From Hymenobacter sp. PAMC 26628 (lineage in GTDB: Bacteria; Bacteroidota; Bacteroidia; Cytophagales; Hymenobacteraceae): DNA of 64,000 nucleotides. The position numbers were made by a program, and so were the translations under genes. The notes below the pieces were generated by a model. That model searched no databases, was not told where the DNA came from, and saw nothing but the letters and a program-made list of their open reading frames with translations. Location of the stretch: NCBI RefSeq assembly GCF_001562275.1, contig NZ_CP014304.1, positions 3,658,001-3,722,000 of the forward strand, written 5' to 3'. Positions 50,063-58,123 of this stretch are shown in pieces (position 1 is the first letter of the stretch; each line of letters begins with the position of its first letter).

Positions 50063-53000
50063 ATGAAAAAAATGTTACTCATGAGCTTAATGCTCGTAAT
50101 CACCTTTTTTCAGCACGTTGCAGCCCAAAATAGGGTGGTGTCGGGAAAGGTGACGGACCAGAAGTCGGGCGAAGGTTTGCCTGGGGTTACGGTACTGCTG
50201 AAAGGCACTACCAACGGTGGCTCGACTAATGCGGATGGTGGATTTAGCCTGACCATACCCAGTACCGACGGGACCTTGATGTTTAGTTCGGTGGGCTATA
50301 TACCGCAGCAGCGCATCATCGGCAGCGAAACCAAGTTCAATGTGAGTTTGGTTGCCGACGTGAAGGAACTGAGTGAAGTGGTGGTAACGGCCCTTGGCAT
50401 CGAGAAGGATAAGCGCACCCTGGGCTATGCCACCCAAGAGATAAAGGGTGGCGAAGTAGCCCAGAAATCAGAGCCCAACGTAGTGAACGCCTTGCAAGGC
50501 AAGGTTTCGGGGGTCAACATCACGGGAGCCAGCGGCTTGGCGGGCTCCTCTACAAACATCAACATCCGTGGCATCACCTCTTTAGGAAGCAGCAACCAGC
50601 CGTTGTTCGTGGTGGACGGCATCCCGATCAGCAACGACGCTGACCGCACCAACGGGGGCGCTGCTGGCACGCTGTACGGGGCCCAAACCTCCAACCGGGC
50701 CGCCGACATCGACCCGGAGAACGTGGCCAGCATCAGCATTTTGAAGGGCCCCGCGGCGGCGGCGCTGTACGGGTCGCGGGCTTCTTCGGGGGCCATTTTG
50801 ATTACCACCAAGTCAGGCGCAAACGTCACACGGAAGCTGGAGGTCAACGTTACGTCGGGCCTCAACTTCCAGAGTGTGCTCGGCTTGCCCGAGTTTCAGA
50901 ACGGCTACGGCCAGGGCACCGGCGGAGTAAATACCACCCTCAACGGCGCGGGCAATATCTACACGGGCAGCGTCAATTCCTGGGGCCCGGCTTTCGGCAC
51001 GGGCCCTACCCGCCCCAACGGCCTGTTACTAGCCGATAACTCGTTCCTGCCTTACCAAGCGTACCCGGATAACATTCGCAACTTTTTCAAGCGGGGTGTA
51101 CTGCTGACGAACGGCGTTCAACTGGCGGGCAACAACGGAACGTCCAACTTTTCGCTCAACGTCAACAACACGCACCAGAAAGGGCTAACCGAATCGTCGA
51201 CGTTGAATCGTACCAACGTTCAGTTGGGCGGTGGCACCACTTTGCAGAACAAGATCCGGCTTACGGGTTCGGTCAATTTCTCTCAAACCGACCAGTTGGC
51301 GCCCCAAACGGGCAATGGGGCCAGTGCATTCGGCACCTTGTCGGCCGTGCCGCGAAGCTATGACTTGCAAGGCCAGCCCTACCAGACGGTTACGGGGGCC
51401 AACCTGTTCTTTCCAGGGCGCGACAACCCGAACTGGAACCTACTGAATACCAACACATCCAGTAACGTCACCCGTTTTATTAACGTGGCCAGCGTAGGCT
51501 ACGACTTCTTGCCCTGGCTGAGCGTTACGTACCGGGCCGGCTTGGACGCCTACACCGACCGCCGGAAACAGATTGCGGCCATCAGCTCGAACCGCAACCC
51601 GACCGGTCTAATTTTCCAAGACAACATCCAGTACGCGGAGTTCACGGGCGACCTGCTGATCAACGCGAAGAAGGATAACCTCTTTTTTGACAAGCTGAAC
51701 GCCAACCTGTTGGTTGGCCAGCAGGTGAATCAGCGTCGGCGCAACGAGCAGTACGTATCGGCCGCGACGCTTTCGCAGCCCGGCTTTTACAACACCATCA
51801 ACGCGGCCAACTTTACGGGCAGTGGCGAAATTTCGACGGTTCGGCGCTTGCTGGGCTACTACGCCGACCTTTCGCTGGCCTACAACAACTTCTTGTTTTT
51901 GGAAGCAACGGCGCGCGTGGACCAGTCCTCTACCCTACCCAAAAACAACAACACCTACTTGTACCCGTCCGTGTCGGCCGGCTTCGTGTTTACGGATGCC
52001 TTTCACATCGATTCGCGCTTCTTCTCCTACGGCAAAATTCGGGCGAACGTGGCCCGCGTGGGCCGCGATGCCGATCCGTACGTGCTGGAATCTTACTACG
52101 TTTCGGCCGGCCAAGGCAACAACGTCGCCAACGTGACTTTTCCCTTTAACGGGGTGGTGGGCTTTAAGCCCAGTACGTCCATTGGCGGGGGCGACGTGCT
52201 GAAGCCCGAGTTTACCAAGTCGGGCGAGGTGGGCCTGAACCTGGGCTTCTTCAACAACCGCGTCACCTTGGACGCTACCTACTTCAGCACGGTTAGCTCC
52301 AACCAAATTTTGCAAGTAACGCTGCCCGGTACCACGGGCTATAGCAGCTTCATAACCAATGCCGGGAAGCTCACCAACAAAGGCATTGAGCTACTGGCCA
52401 ACATCCGGCCGGTTAAGAGTGCCTCGGGCTTTACCTGGGACGTTACGGCCAACTACACCCGCCTGCGCAACCTGGTGGTGGACATTTACCCCGGCGTGAC
52501 GAGTTCGTCGATTGCCGGCAACTCGTTCATCGGGTCGGTGCCGTCGTACGTGGTGGGCCAGCCCTACGGGGTTATTTTAGGCCAAAAGAAGGCCACTGCC
52601 CCCGACGGCCAGTACCTGATCAACGGTAAAACGGGCTTGTGGGTGCCGGAGCTGAGCGCGCAGGTGACGGCCAACCCGAACGTGAACTGGCAAGGAGGCA
52701 TTACTAACACCTTGGCCTACAAAGGGCTCAATTTCTCTTTCTTGGTAGATGCCATTGTGGGCGGCGACATCCTGTCGTTCACGCAAGCCGCCTACAAGTC
52801 GGCGGGCATGCTAAAGGAAACCGGCGTTGACCGCAACATGCCGCGCGTCATCCCGGGCGTGATTCAGGGCGTGGCGGCCGATGGCAGCGCGACCTACACG
52901 CCTAATAATATCCAGGTAGATGCCCAGAACTACTGGAGCAACCAAGGCCTGCAGAGCGACCTGGCCATCTTTGATGGCACCCACTATACCCTACGCGAAG

Positions 53001-53218
53001 TCTCGCTGGGGTACGCGCTACCCAAGGGACTGCTGGAGCACACGCCGTTTGGCAACGTATCGTTCTCCATCTCGGGCCGCAACCTGCTCTATTATGCCCC
53101 CAACGCTAACTTCTTCCCGGAAGTGAACACCCAGGGCGCGGGTAACATCCGCGGGCTCGACTTACAGGGCCCCCCGAGCGTGCGCAGCTACGGCGCCTAC
53201 CTGCGGTTCACCCTGTAA
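50063..53218 (+). CDS. SusC/RagA-family TonB-linked outer-membrane transporter (locus 3)
   Basis: 1051 residues from ATG 50063 (MKKMLLMSLMLVITFFQHVAAQ, an intact signal peptide). Regulatory domain VVSGKVTDQKSGEGLPGVTVL, plug motifs LSEVVVTALGIEKDKRTLGYA, LFVVDGIPI, SISILKGPAAAALYGSRASSG, then barrel ending LRFTL. The VVTALGIEK plug type goes with SusD_2 partners, as found here. The first 40 codons are close to those of locus 2, indicating related origin or a shared leader. A TACC-TTTTG box lies at 49988-49995. Confidence 0.96.
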   Translation: MKKMLLMSLMLVITFFQHVAAQNRVVSGKVTDQKSGEGLPGVTVLLKGTTNGGSTNADGGFSLTIPSTDGTLMFSSVGYIPQQRIIGSETKFNVSLVADVKELSEVVVTALGIEKDKRTLGYATQEIKGGEVAQKSEPNVVNALQGKVSGVNITGASGLAGSSTNINIRGITSLGSSNQPLFVVDGIPISNDADRTNGGAAGTLYGAQTSNRAADIDPENVASISILKGPAAAALYGSRASSGAILITTKSGANVTRKLEVNVTSGLNFQSVLGLPEFQNGYGQGTGGVNTTLNGAGNIYTGSVNSWGPAFGTGPTRPNGLLLADNSFLPYQAYPDNIRNFFKRGVLLTNGVQLAGNNGTSNFSLNVNNTHQKGLTESSTLNRTNVQLGGGTTLQNKIRLTGSVNFSQTDQLAPQTGNGASAFGTLSAVPRSYDLQGQPYQTVTGANLFFPGRDNPNWNLLNTNTSSNVTRFINVASVGYDFLPWLSVTYRAGLDAYTDRRKQIAAISSNRNPTGLIFQDNIQYAEFTGDLLINAKKDNLFFDKLNANLLVGQQVNQRRRNEQYVSAATLSQPGFYNTINAANFTGSGEISTVRRLLGYYADLSLAYNNFLFLEATARVDQSSTLPKNNNTYLYPSVSAGFVFTDAFHIDSRFFSYGKIRANVARVGRDADPYVLESYYVSAGQGNNVANVTFPFNGVVGFKPSTSIGGGDVLKPEFTKSGEVGLNLGFFNNRVTLDATYFSTVSSNQILQVTLPGTTGYSSFITNAGKLTNKGIELLANIRPVKSASGFTWDVTANYTRLRNLVVDIYPGVTSSSIAGNSFIGSVPSYVVGQPYGVILGQKKATAPDGQYLINGKTGLWVPELSAQVTANPNVNWQGGITNTLAYKGLNFSFLVDAIVGGDILSFTQAAYKSAGMLKETGVDRNMPRVIPGVIQGVAADGSATYTPNNIQVDAQNYWSNQGLQSDLAIFDGTHYTLREVSLGYALPKGLLEHTPFGNVSFSISGRNLLYYAPNANFFPEVNTQGAGNIRGLDLQGPPSVRSYGAYLRFTL

Positions 53219-53238
53219 AGCAATCATAACACGTACAA

Positions 53239-54747
53239 ATGAAGAACTTATCTATCTTCCGGTATTCGGCGCTCGTAGCCGCTGCCGTTCTGGTTGGCAG
53301 CTGCTCCCCCAATAGTTTTTTGGATGTAAACGCCAGCCCCAACAACCCCACGGCTGTGCAGCCCAGCGTGCAGCTGCCAACCATCACCATCGGTACGGCG
53401 TTCGTAGTGACCAACACCCTGGGCCGCGACGCCGACCTGTTTGTACAGCACTACGCAGGCATTGCCAACCAGCCCGCCACCGAAGACCGCTACGTCATCA
53501 ACGGCAACTACGACAACGAGTGGCGCGGCGACCTGTACGGCAACAACCTGATTGGGGCCCAAACCTTGATTGCCAGCACTCAGGGCACCAGCCCGGCCTA
53601 TTCGGGCATCGCGAAGTTGATCAAGGCGTACAACTTCGCGGTGGCGACCGATTTGTGGGGCGACGTCCCCTACTCGCAGGCGTTGCAGGGCCTGGGCAAC
53701 ATTCAGCCCCAGTTTGACAAGCAGCAGGACATCTACGAAGGCGCAACCAACGTGCAAAGCCTGTTTGATTTGGTGCGCGAAGGCTTGGCCGACCTGGATA
53801 AAACCAGCGTGCTGACGCCCGGCGCCGACGACTTTGTGTACAAAGGCAGCTTGGCAAAGTGGCGCAAAATGGGCAACATGCTGCTGCTGAAATTTGCCAA
53901 TACCGTGAGCGTGAAGGACCCCGCGCTGGCCACGAAGGTCATCAACGAAGTGCTGGCGAAAGACCCCAGCGGGAGCGCCACCCTAGGCAGCGCGGCCATT
54001 GCTGCCAACGCCGATGATTTCGCCGTTCCCTTCGGCGCGGCGGTTGGCAACACCAACCCGTTTTACTCCTACAACATCACGAACCGGCCCGACGACCAGA
54101 TGGCCAGTACGCGCTTCCTGGACTCGCTGGTGGCATACAAGGACCCGCGCCTGCCCAAGTACTTCACGACTACGCCCAACAACGCCTCGCCGACCCATAC
54201 CACTACATTCGGCAAATTCACGGGCTTCGAGAACGGTAACACCACCGTTCCGCCCGGCCGGGCCGACCGTTCGGTATATAGCACCTACGTGCTGGGCAAC
54301 GCCGGCGAAGGGGCCGTGCGCCTGCTCACCAATTTCCAGCGGGCCTTTATTTTAGCTGAGTCGGCCATCCGGCTAAAAACGAACGGCAACGCCAACTTGC
54401 TGTACCAGGAAGGCATCCGGCGGGCAATGGAGGAAACCGGGCTGACGACGACCGAAATTGATGCTTATTTTGCCGCCAACCCCGGCATTGTGACCTTGAG
54501 CGGCAGCGACGGCCACAAAATTGGCCAAATTATTCGCCAGAAGTGGATGGCGTGGGTGGGCAACGGCTATGAAGCTTACAACGACTACCGCCGCACTGGC
54601 TACCCCAAGCTACAACCGGCCCTAAACGTATCGGTGACCCCGAACATCCCGCGGCGCCTGCTGTACCCGCCGTCCGAAATTGCGGGCAATGGCGCCAACA
54701 TCCCGGCCGCCGTCATCACCACCGATGTTTGGTGGGCTTCTAAATAA
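53239..54747 (+). CDS. SusD_2-type outer-membrane lipoprotein (locus 3)
   Basis: 502 residues, 20 bases after susC. Lipobox VGSC (SALVAAAVLVGSCSPN). Family blocks of the SusD_2 group: FLDVNASPNNPTAVQPSVQL near the anchor, AGIANQPATEDRYV, KAYNFAVATDLWGDVPYSQAL, KWRKMGNMLLLKFANTVS, and C-terminal RRTGYPKLQP and PRRLLYPPSEIAGN. It lids the SusC channel and binds substrate. Followed by an accessory lipoprotein gene in the same operon. Confidence 0.94.
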   Translation: MKNLSIFRYSALVAAAVLVGSCSPNSFLDVNASPNNPTAVQPSVQLPTITIGTAFVVTNTLGRDADLFVQHYAGIANQPATEDRYVINGNYDNEWRGDLYGNNLIGAQTLIASTQGTSPAYSGIAKLIKAYNFAVATDLWGDVPYSQALQGLGNIQPQFDKQQDIYEGATNVQSLFDLVREGLADLDKTSVLTPGADDFVYKGSLAKWRKMGNMLLLKFANTVSVKDPALATKVINEVLAKDPSGSATLGSAAIAANADDFAVPFGAAVGNTNPFYSYNITNRPDDQMASTRFLDSLVAYKDPRLPKYFTTTPNNASPTHTTTFGKFTGFENGNTTVPPGRADRSVYSTYVLGNAGEGAVRLLTNFQRAFILAESAIRLKTNGNANLLYQEGIRRAMEETGLTTTEIDAYFAANPGIVTLSGSDGHKIGQIIRQKWMAWVGNGYEAYNDYRRTGYPKLQPALNVSVTPNIPRRLLYPPSEIAGNGANIPAAVITTDVWWASK

Positions 54748-54782
54748 CGGGGAAGTTCAACCACACTCATTTGCTTCGCTCC

Positions 54783-55400
54783 ATGAAAAAAATAGCTATC
54801 AATATTTTGGCTTTGGCACTCCTGGCCGCTGGTTTTTCGGCCTGCAAAAAGGACTACGGCAACCAGTTAGGGCCCCTGCAGGACAGCGTGGCCGCCATTC
54901 CGGTCACGGTCACCAACCAGGAGTTTTTTGAGCGTTTCCCGGTCGTCACTACCAAGGTGGACACGGCCAGCGGCAGCCTCAACTCGACGGGTACGTTTTC
55001 CATTGCTTTCAGCATTCCGGCCGATAAGGGCAAAATCAAGGAAATCACGAAAGTGGCAACCGGCAACGGCGGCGTCGAGTACTTGCAAGACGCACGCTAC
55101 CCCAATTACCTGACCACGGCGGTGGCCGGTAGCGGCACCAACACCATCACGTTCACCTCTAGCCTCACCGCCGTGCGCGACTATCGGACCCGCCTCATCG
55201 CGGCTTTTGCTACGCTGCCGGCCAGCGCCACCAAAGCCGCGGCCTTCACCTTCTCGGGCATACCAACGGGTCGCCTGGGGTCGCTCACGCCCAACAAGAA
55301 CCCCCAGGCCCCTAACCAGCTTCGTTTCTTCTTCTTGATCACGCTGGAAGACGGCCAGACGCTGATTCCGACCGAGGTAGACGTGCGGCTGGTGCAATAA
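54783..55400 (+). CDS. Accessory surface lipoprotein of SusCD locus 3
   Basis: 205 residues from ATG 54783; signal MKKIAINILALALLAAGFSAC with lipobox FSAC followed by KKDYG, i.e. an acidic/charged start usual for surface export. The mature part is beta-rich (AIPVTVTNQEFFERFPVVTTKV; TFSIAFSIPADKGKIKEI; FFFLITLEDGQTLIPTEVDVRLV), suggesting an Ig-like binding fold. Proteins of this size commonly follow SusD_2 genes, where they add a substrate-binding module. No enzyme motif seen. Confidence 0.75.
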   Translation: MKKIAINILALALLAAGFSACKKDYGNQLGPLQDSVAAIPVTVTNQEFFERFPVVTTKVDTASGSLNSTGTFSIAFSIPADKGKIKEITKVATGNGGVEYLQDARYPNYLTTAVAGSGTNTITFTSSLTAVRDYRTRLIAAFATLPASATKAAAFTFSGIPTGRLGSLTPNKNPQAPNQLRFFFLITLEDGQTLIPTEVDVRLVQ

Positions 55401-55411
55401 GCGCAAAGCCC

Positions 55412-55459
55412 CCCCACAAAAAAGACCCGGCCTGCACAGGCCGGGTCTTTTTTGTGGGG
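55412..55459. terminator. Bidirectional terminator between locus 3 and hslU
   Basis: Perfect 23-base arms CCCCACAAAAAAGACCCGG... and the inverse, with a two-base centre. Confidence 0.93.
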
Positions 55460-55475
55460 CCCCAAGGCGGGAAAA

Positions 55476-56900
55476 TCAGAGGATATACTGGCTCAAGTCG
55501 CGGTTTTTCACCATGCTGGCCAGGCGCTCCTCTACCAGTGCAGCGGTGATTTGGATGTGGGCGTGGGGCCCTATTTTATCGGGCACGTCGAAGAGCAGGT
55601 CGTTGAGCAGGCGGCTCATGACGGTGTGCAGGCGGCGGGCCCCGATGTTTTCTACTTCAGCATTCACTTCGAAGGCGATTTGGGCCACGCGCTCCAGGGC
55701 AGCATCGTCGAAGGTCAGCTCCACTTCCTCGGCTTTGAGCAAGGCCTCGTATTGCTTGGTGAGGGCATTCTTGGGGTCTTTGAGGATGCGGTAGAAGTCG
55801 TCTTTGGTCAGGCTTTGCAGCTCAACGCGGATGGGGAAGCGGCCTTGCAGCTCGGGAATCAGGTCGCTGGGCTTGCTGACGTGAAACGCGCCGGCGGCGA
55901 TGAACAAGATGTGGTCGGTATTGACGATGCCGTACTTGGTGCTTACGGCCGAGCCCTCCACGATGGGCAGCAGGTCGCGCTGCACGCCTTGGCGGCTCAC
56001 GTCGGGCCCCCCGTTCTTGCCGCCGCCGCTGGTGGCCACCTTGTCAATTTCGTCGATGAAGATGATGCCGGCATTTTCAGCCTGGCGGATGGCTTCCTCC
56101 TTTACCTCGTCCATGTCGATGAGCTTAGCCGCTTCCTCTTCGAGGAGGACTTTGCGGGCCTCGGCCACGGTCACTTTGCGCTTGCGCGACTTTTTGGGCA
56201 GCATGTTGCCCAGCATTTCCTGCAAGCCTGACAGAGCAGCCTCGTCCATGCCCGGGGCCCCCATGATGCCCACGTTGGGCCCGCCTTGCGCCACCTGGAT
56301 TTCGATGTGGCGGTCTTCCATTTCGCCGTTGCGAATTTTCTGGCGGAACCGCTCGCGGGTGCGCTCGTTCAGCTCCTGGTCGGAAGTGGGCAGGGCGTCG
56401 CCCACGATGTTTTCGCTGCTGCCGCTGAAGCCCACGTTCGCGCGCGCCGCGCCGCCGTCCTTGGCGGGGGCCTTGAGCGGCGGGATGAGGGCGTCGAGAA
56501 TTGCGTCTTCCACGGCCTGGGCGGCCTGGGCCTTCACAGCCTCCTGGCGGCGCTGGCGCACGCGGTTCACGCTTTGCTCGGCCAGGTCGCGCACCATGCT
56601 TTCCACGTCGCGGCCCACGTAGCCTACCTCGGTGAACTTGCTGGCTTCGACCTTCACGAAGGGGGCGTCGGCGAGGTGGGCCAGGCGGCGAGCTATTTCA
56701 GTTTTGCCCACGCCGGTGGCCCCGATCATGAGGATATTGTTGGGCACGATTTCGGCCTGCATGTCGGCTGGCGCGTGCAGGCGGCGCCAGCGGTTGCGCA
56801 GGGCAATGGCCACGTGGCGCTTGGCCTCGTGCTGGCCGATGATGTACTTGTCGAGTTCGGCCACGATCTGGGCCGGGGTCAGGAAATGTTCTTGAAGCAT
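55476..56900 (-). CDS. hslU: ATP-dependent protease ATPase subunit HslU
   Basis: 474 residues from ATG 56900 (MLQEHFLTPAQIVAELDKYI); the frame is open 50 codons further but without family similarity. Walker A MIGATGVGKTEIARRLA, VEASKFTEVGYVGRDVESMV (pore GYVG), long inserted I domain (residues about 115-235), Walker B IIFIDEIDKVA, sensor region AAGAFHVSKPSDLIPELQGRFPIRVEL, and the C-terminal tail NRDLSQYIL that docks into HslV. HslV is not adjacent in the window. A copy of the last 100 bases occurs at 49700-49799. Confidence 0.96.
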   Translation of the reverse strand: MLQEHFLTPAQIVAELDKYIIGQHEAKRHVAIALRNRWRRLHAPADMQAEIVPNNILMIGATGVGKTEIARRLAHLADAPFVKVEASKFTEVGYVGRDVESMVRDLAEQSVNRVRQRRQEAVKAQAAQAVEDAILDALIPPLKAPAKDGGAARANVGFSGSSENIVGDALPTSDQELNERTRERFRQKIRNGEMEDRHIEIQVAQGGPNVGIMGAPGMDEAALSGLQEMLGNMLPKKSRKRKVTVAEARKVLLEEEAAKLIDMDEVKEEAIRQAENAGIIFIDEIDKVATSGGGKNGGPDVSRQGVQRDLLPIVEGSAVSTKYGIVNTDHILFIAAGAFHVSKPSDLIPELQGRFPIRVELQSLTKDDFYRILKDPKNALTKQYEALLKAEEVELTFDDAALERVAQIAFEVNAEVENIGARRLHTVMSRLLNDLLFDVPDKIGPHAHIQITAALVEERLASMVKNRDLSQYIL

Positions 56901-56976
56901 GGGCAAGGAATGGGGCCCCGGGCCGGCGAACGGCCGTCGCCCCGGGGCCCGGGGAGTAGTTTTTATAACCCGCGGG

Positions 56977-58026
56977 CTAATCTTTCTTCTTAACCAAAGC
57001 GCGCGCCAGGGTAAAATAGTTGCTTGCCCCCGACGCTTGCAGGGTAGCATACGTGTAATCGAGCTGGAAGCCGCTGATGGCCACCATGGCCCCGAAGGCG
57101 AGGCCGGCCCCGCCGCTGGTATTGGCCAGGCGCAGCTCGCGGCGCTGAAGGTGGTTGTAGCCCACGCGCAGCTGCAAGTTTTGGCTCAGTACCAAGGCCG
57201 CGCCCACCGTAAAGTGCCGGGCCAGGTTGTCGCCGAAGCTTTTGGTGGGGGCCTGGGCAACGCCATTGGCGTCGAGGGTGGTGGCCGCAGGGTCGAGGTA
57301 CTGGATGTCCCACTGCTGCAAGTGGTGGGCCGTGAGCGAGAAGCGCACCGGCATGTGCGCGGGCTTAGCGGTGGCGCCCAGCTGCACGTCGAGCGGCAGG
57401 GGGCCCCGGGCGGTACCGTCGTAGGGCACGAACTGGTAACCTAAGTTTTTGGCCACCAAGCCCAGCGTAAAATCCTGCGTGGGGTGCTTATATAATACGC
57501 CGGCGTCGGCCACGCCGGCCAGCGAGCGGTTGCCGGCAATGCTCGACACGGCCAGCTTAGCGGTGAGGCCAAACGTGAACTTGCCCTTAGTGTAGCTGTC
57601 GCTCACGCCGGCCGTGTACTCGCTCACCACGAACGAGCCCAGGCTGTTGCCGGCCGCGTCGTAGCTGGGCAGGTCGGCGTAGTTCACGTACGTCAGGGCC
57701 AGGCCGAAGCGGCCGGCTTTGGCCGTGTTGAAGACGTAGGCGGCGGTGCTCTGCTTGATGTCGGCCACGTAGCCCACGTAGCTCAAGGCCAGGCGGTGGT
57801 CCATGTCGGCGTTCAGCAGCGCGGGGTTGCCGAAGAGCATGGTGGGGTCGGCACTACGGGCCGACGGGTTCATGCCGCCCCAGGCCGCCAGCTGGGCCCC
57901 GGGCGGCAGGTCCAGAAATGGCAGCACCGACCGCCCGCCGAGCTGGGCGGCGGCGGGCAGGGCCCCCAGCAGGCCCGCCAGTCCGAAAGCAAAACCGGTG
58001 AGCCGGCGGGCGGAAAGGTGCTTCAT
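56977..58026 (-). CDS. porQ: Type IX secretion system protein PorQ
   Basis: 349 residues. Signal peptide ending ALPAAAQ, then LGGRSVLPFLDLPPGAQLAAWGG, and the NPALLNADMDHRLALSYVGYVADIK region characteristic of PorQ-type beta-barrels of the FadL/PorV group. The end is a barrel-like FQLDYTYATLQASGASNYFTL segment. PorQ belongs to the attachment complex of the type IX system and helps to shuttle or anchor cargo at the surface. Same strand as lon and hslU; a large AT-rich palindrome separates it from lon. Confidence 0.85.
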   Translation of the reverse strand: MKHLSARRLTGFAFGLAGLLGALPAAAQLGGRSVLPFLDLPPGAQLAAWGGMNPSARSADPTMLFGNPALLNADMDHRLALSYVGYVADIKQSTAAYVFNTAKAGRFGLALTYVNYADLPSYDAAGNSLGSFVVSEYTAGVSDSYTKGKFTFGLTAKLAVSSIAGNRSLAGVADAGVLYKHPTQDFTLGLVAKNLGYQFVPYDGTARGPLPLDVQLGATAKPAHMPVRFSLTAHHLQQWDIQYLDPAATTLDANGVAQAPTKSFGDNLARHFTVGAALVLSQNLQLRVGYNHLQRRELRLANTSGGAGLAFGAMVAISGFQLDYTYATLQASGASNYFTLARALVKKKD

Positions 58027-58029
58027 GGG

Positions 58030-58117
58030 GAATTAAAAATTAAAAATGAAGAATTAAAAATTGAAAAGAGCACTGCCGACGAGCCATTTTTAATTCTTCA
58101 TTCTTAATTTTTAATTC
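58030..58117. repeat. AT-rich palindrome between lon and porQ
   Basis: Two 32-base arms (58030-58061, 58086-58117) built of AATTAAAAATTAAAAATG and GAAGAATTAAAAAT match with one mismatch around a 24-base spacer. It would be transcribed between the two genes or act as a terminator for lon. Confidence 0.8.
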
Positions 58118-58123
58118 TTTTCC

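Noticed and set aside
55452-56993. Plus-strand frames over hslU
   Set aside because: Antisense shadows of hslU. They were useful only because a similar plus-strand frame at 49.7 kb revealed the stray hslU end.
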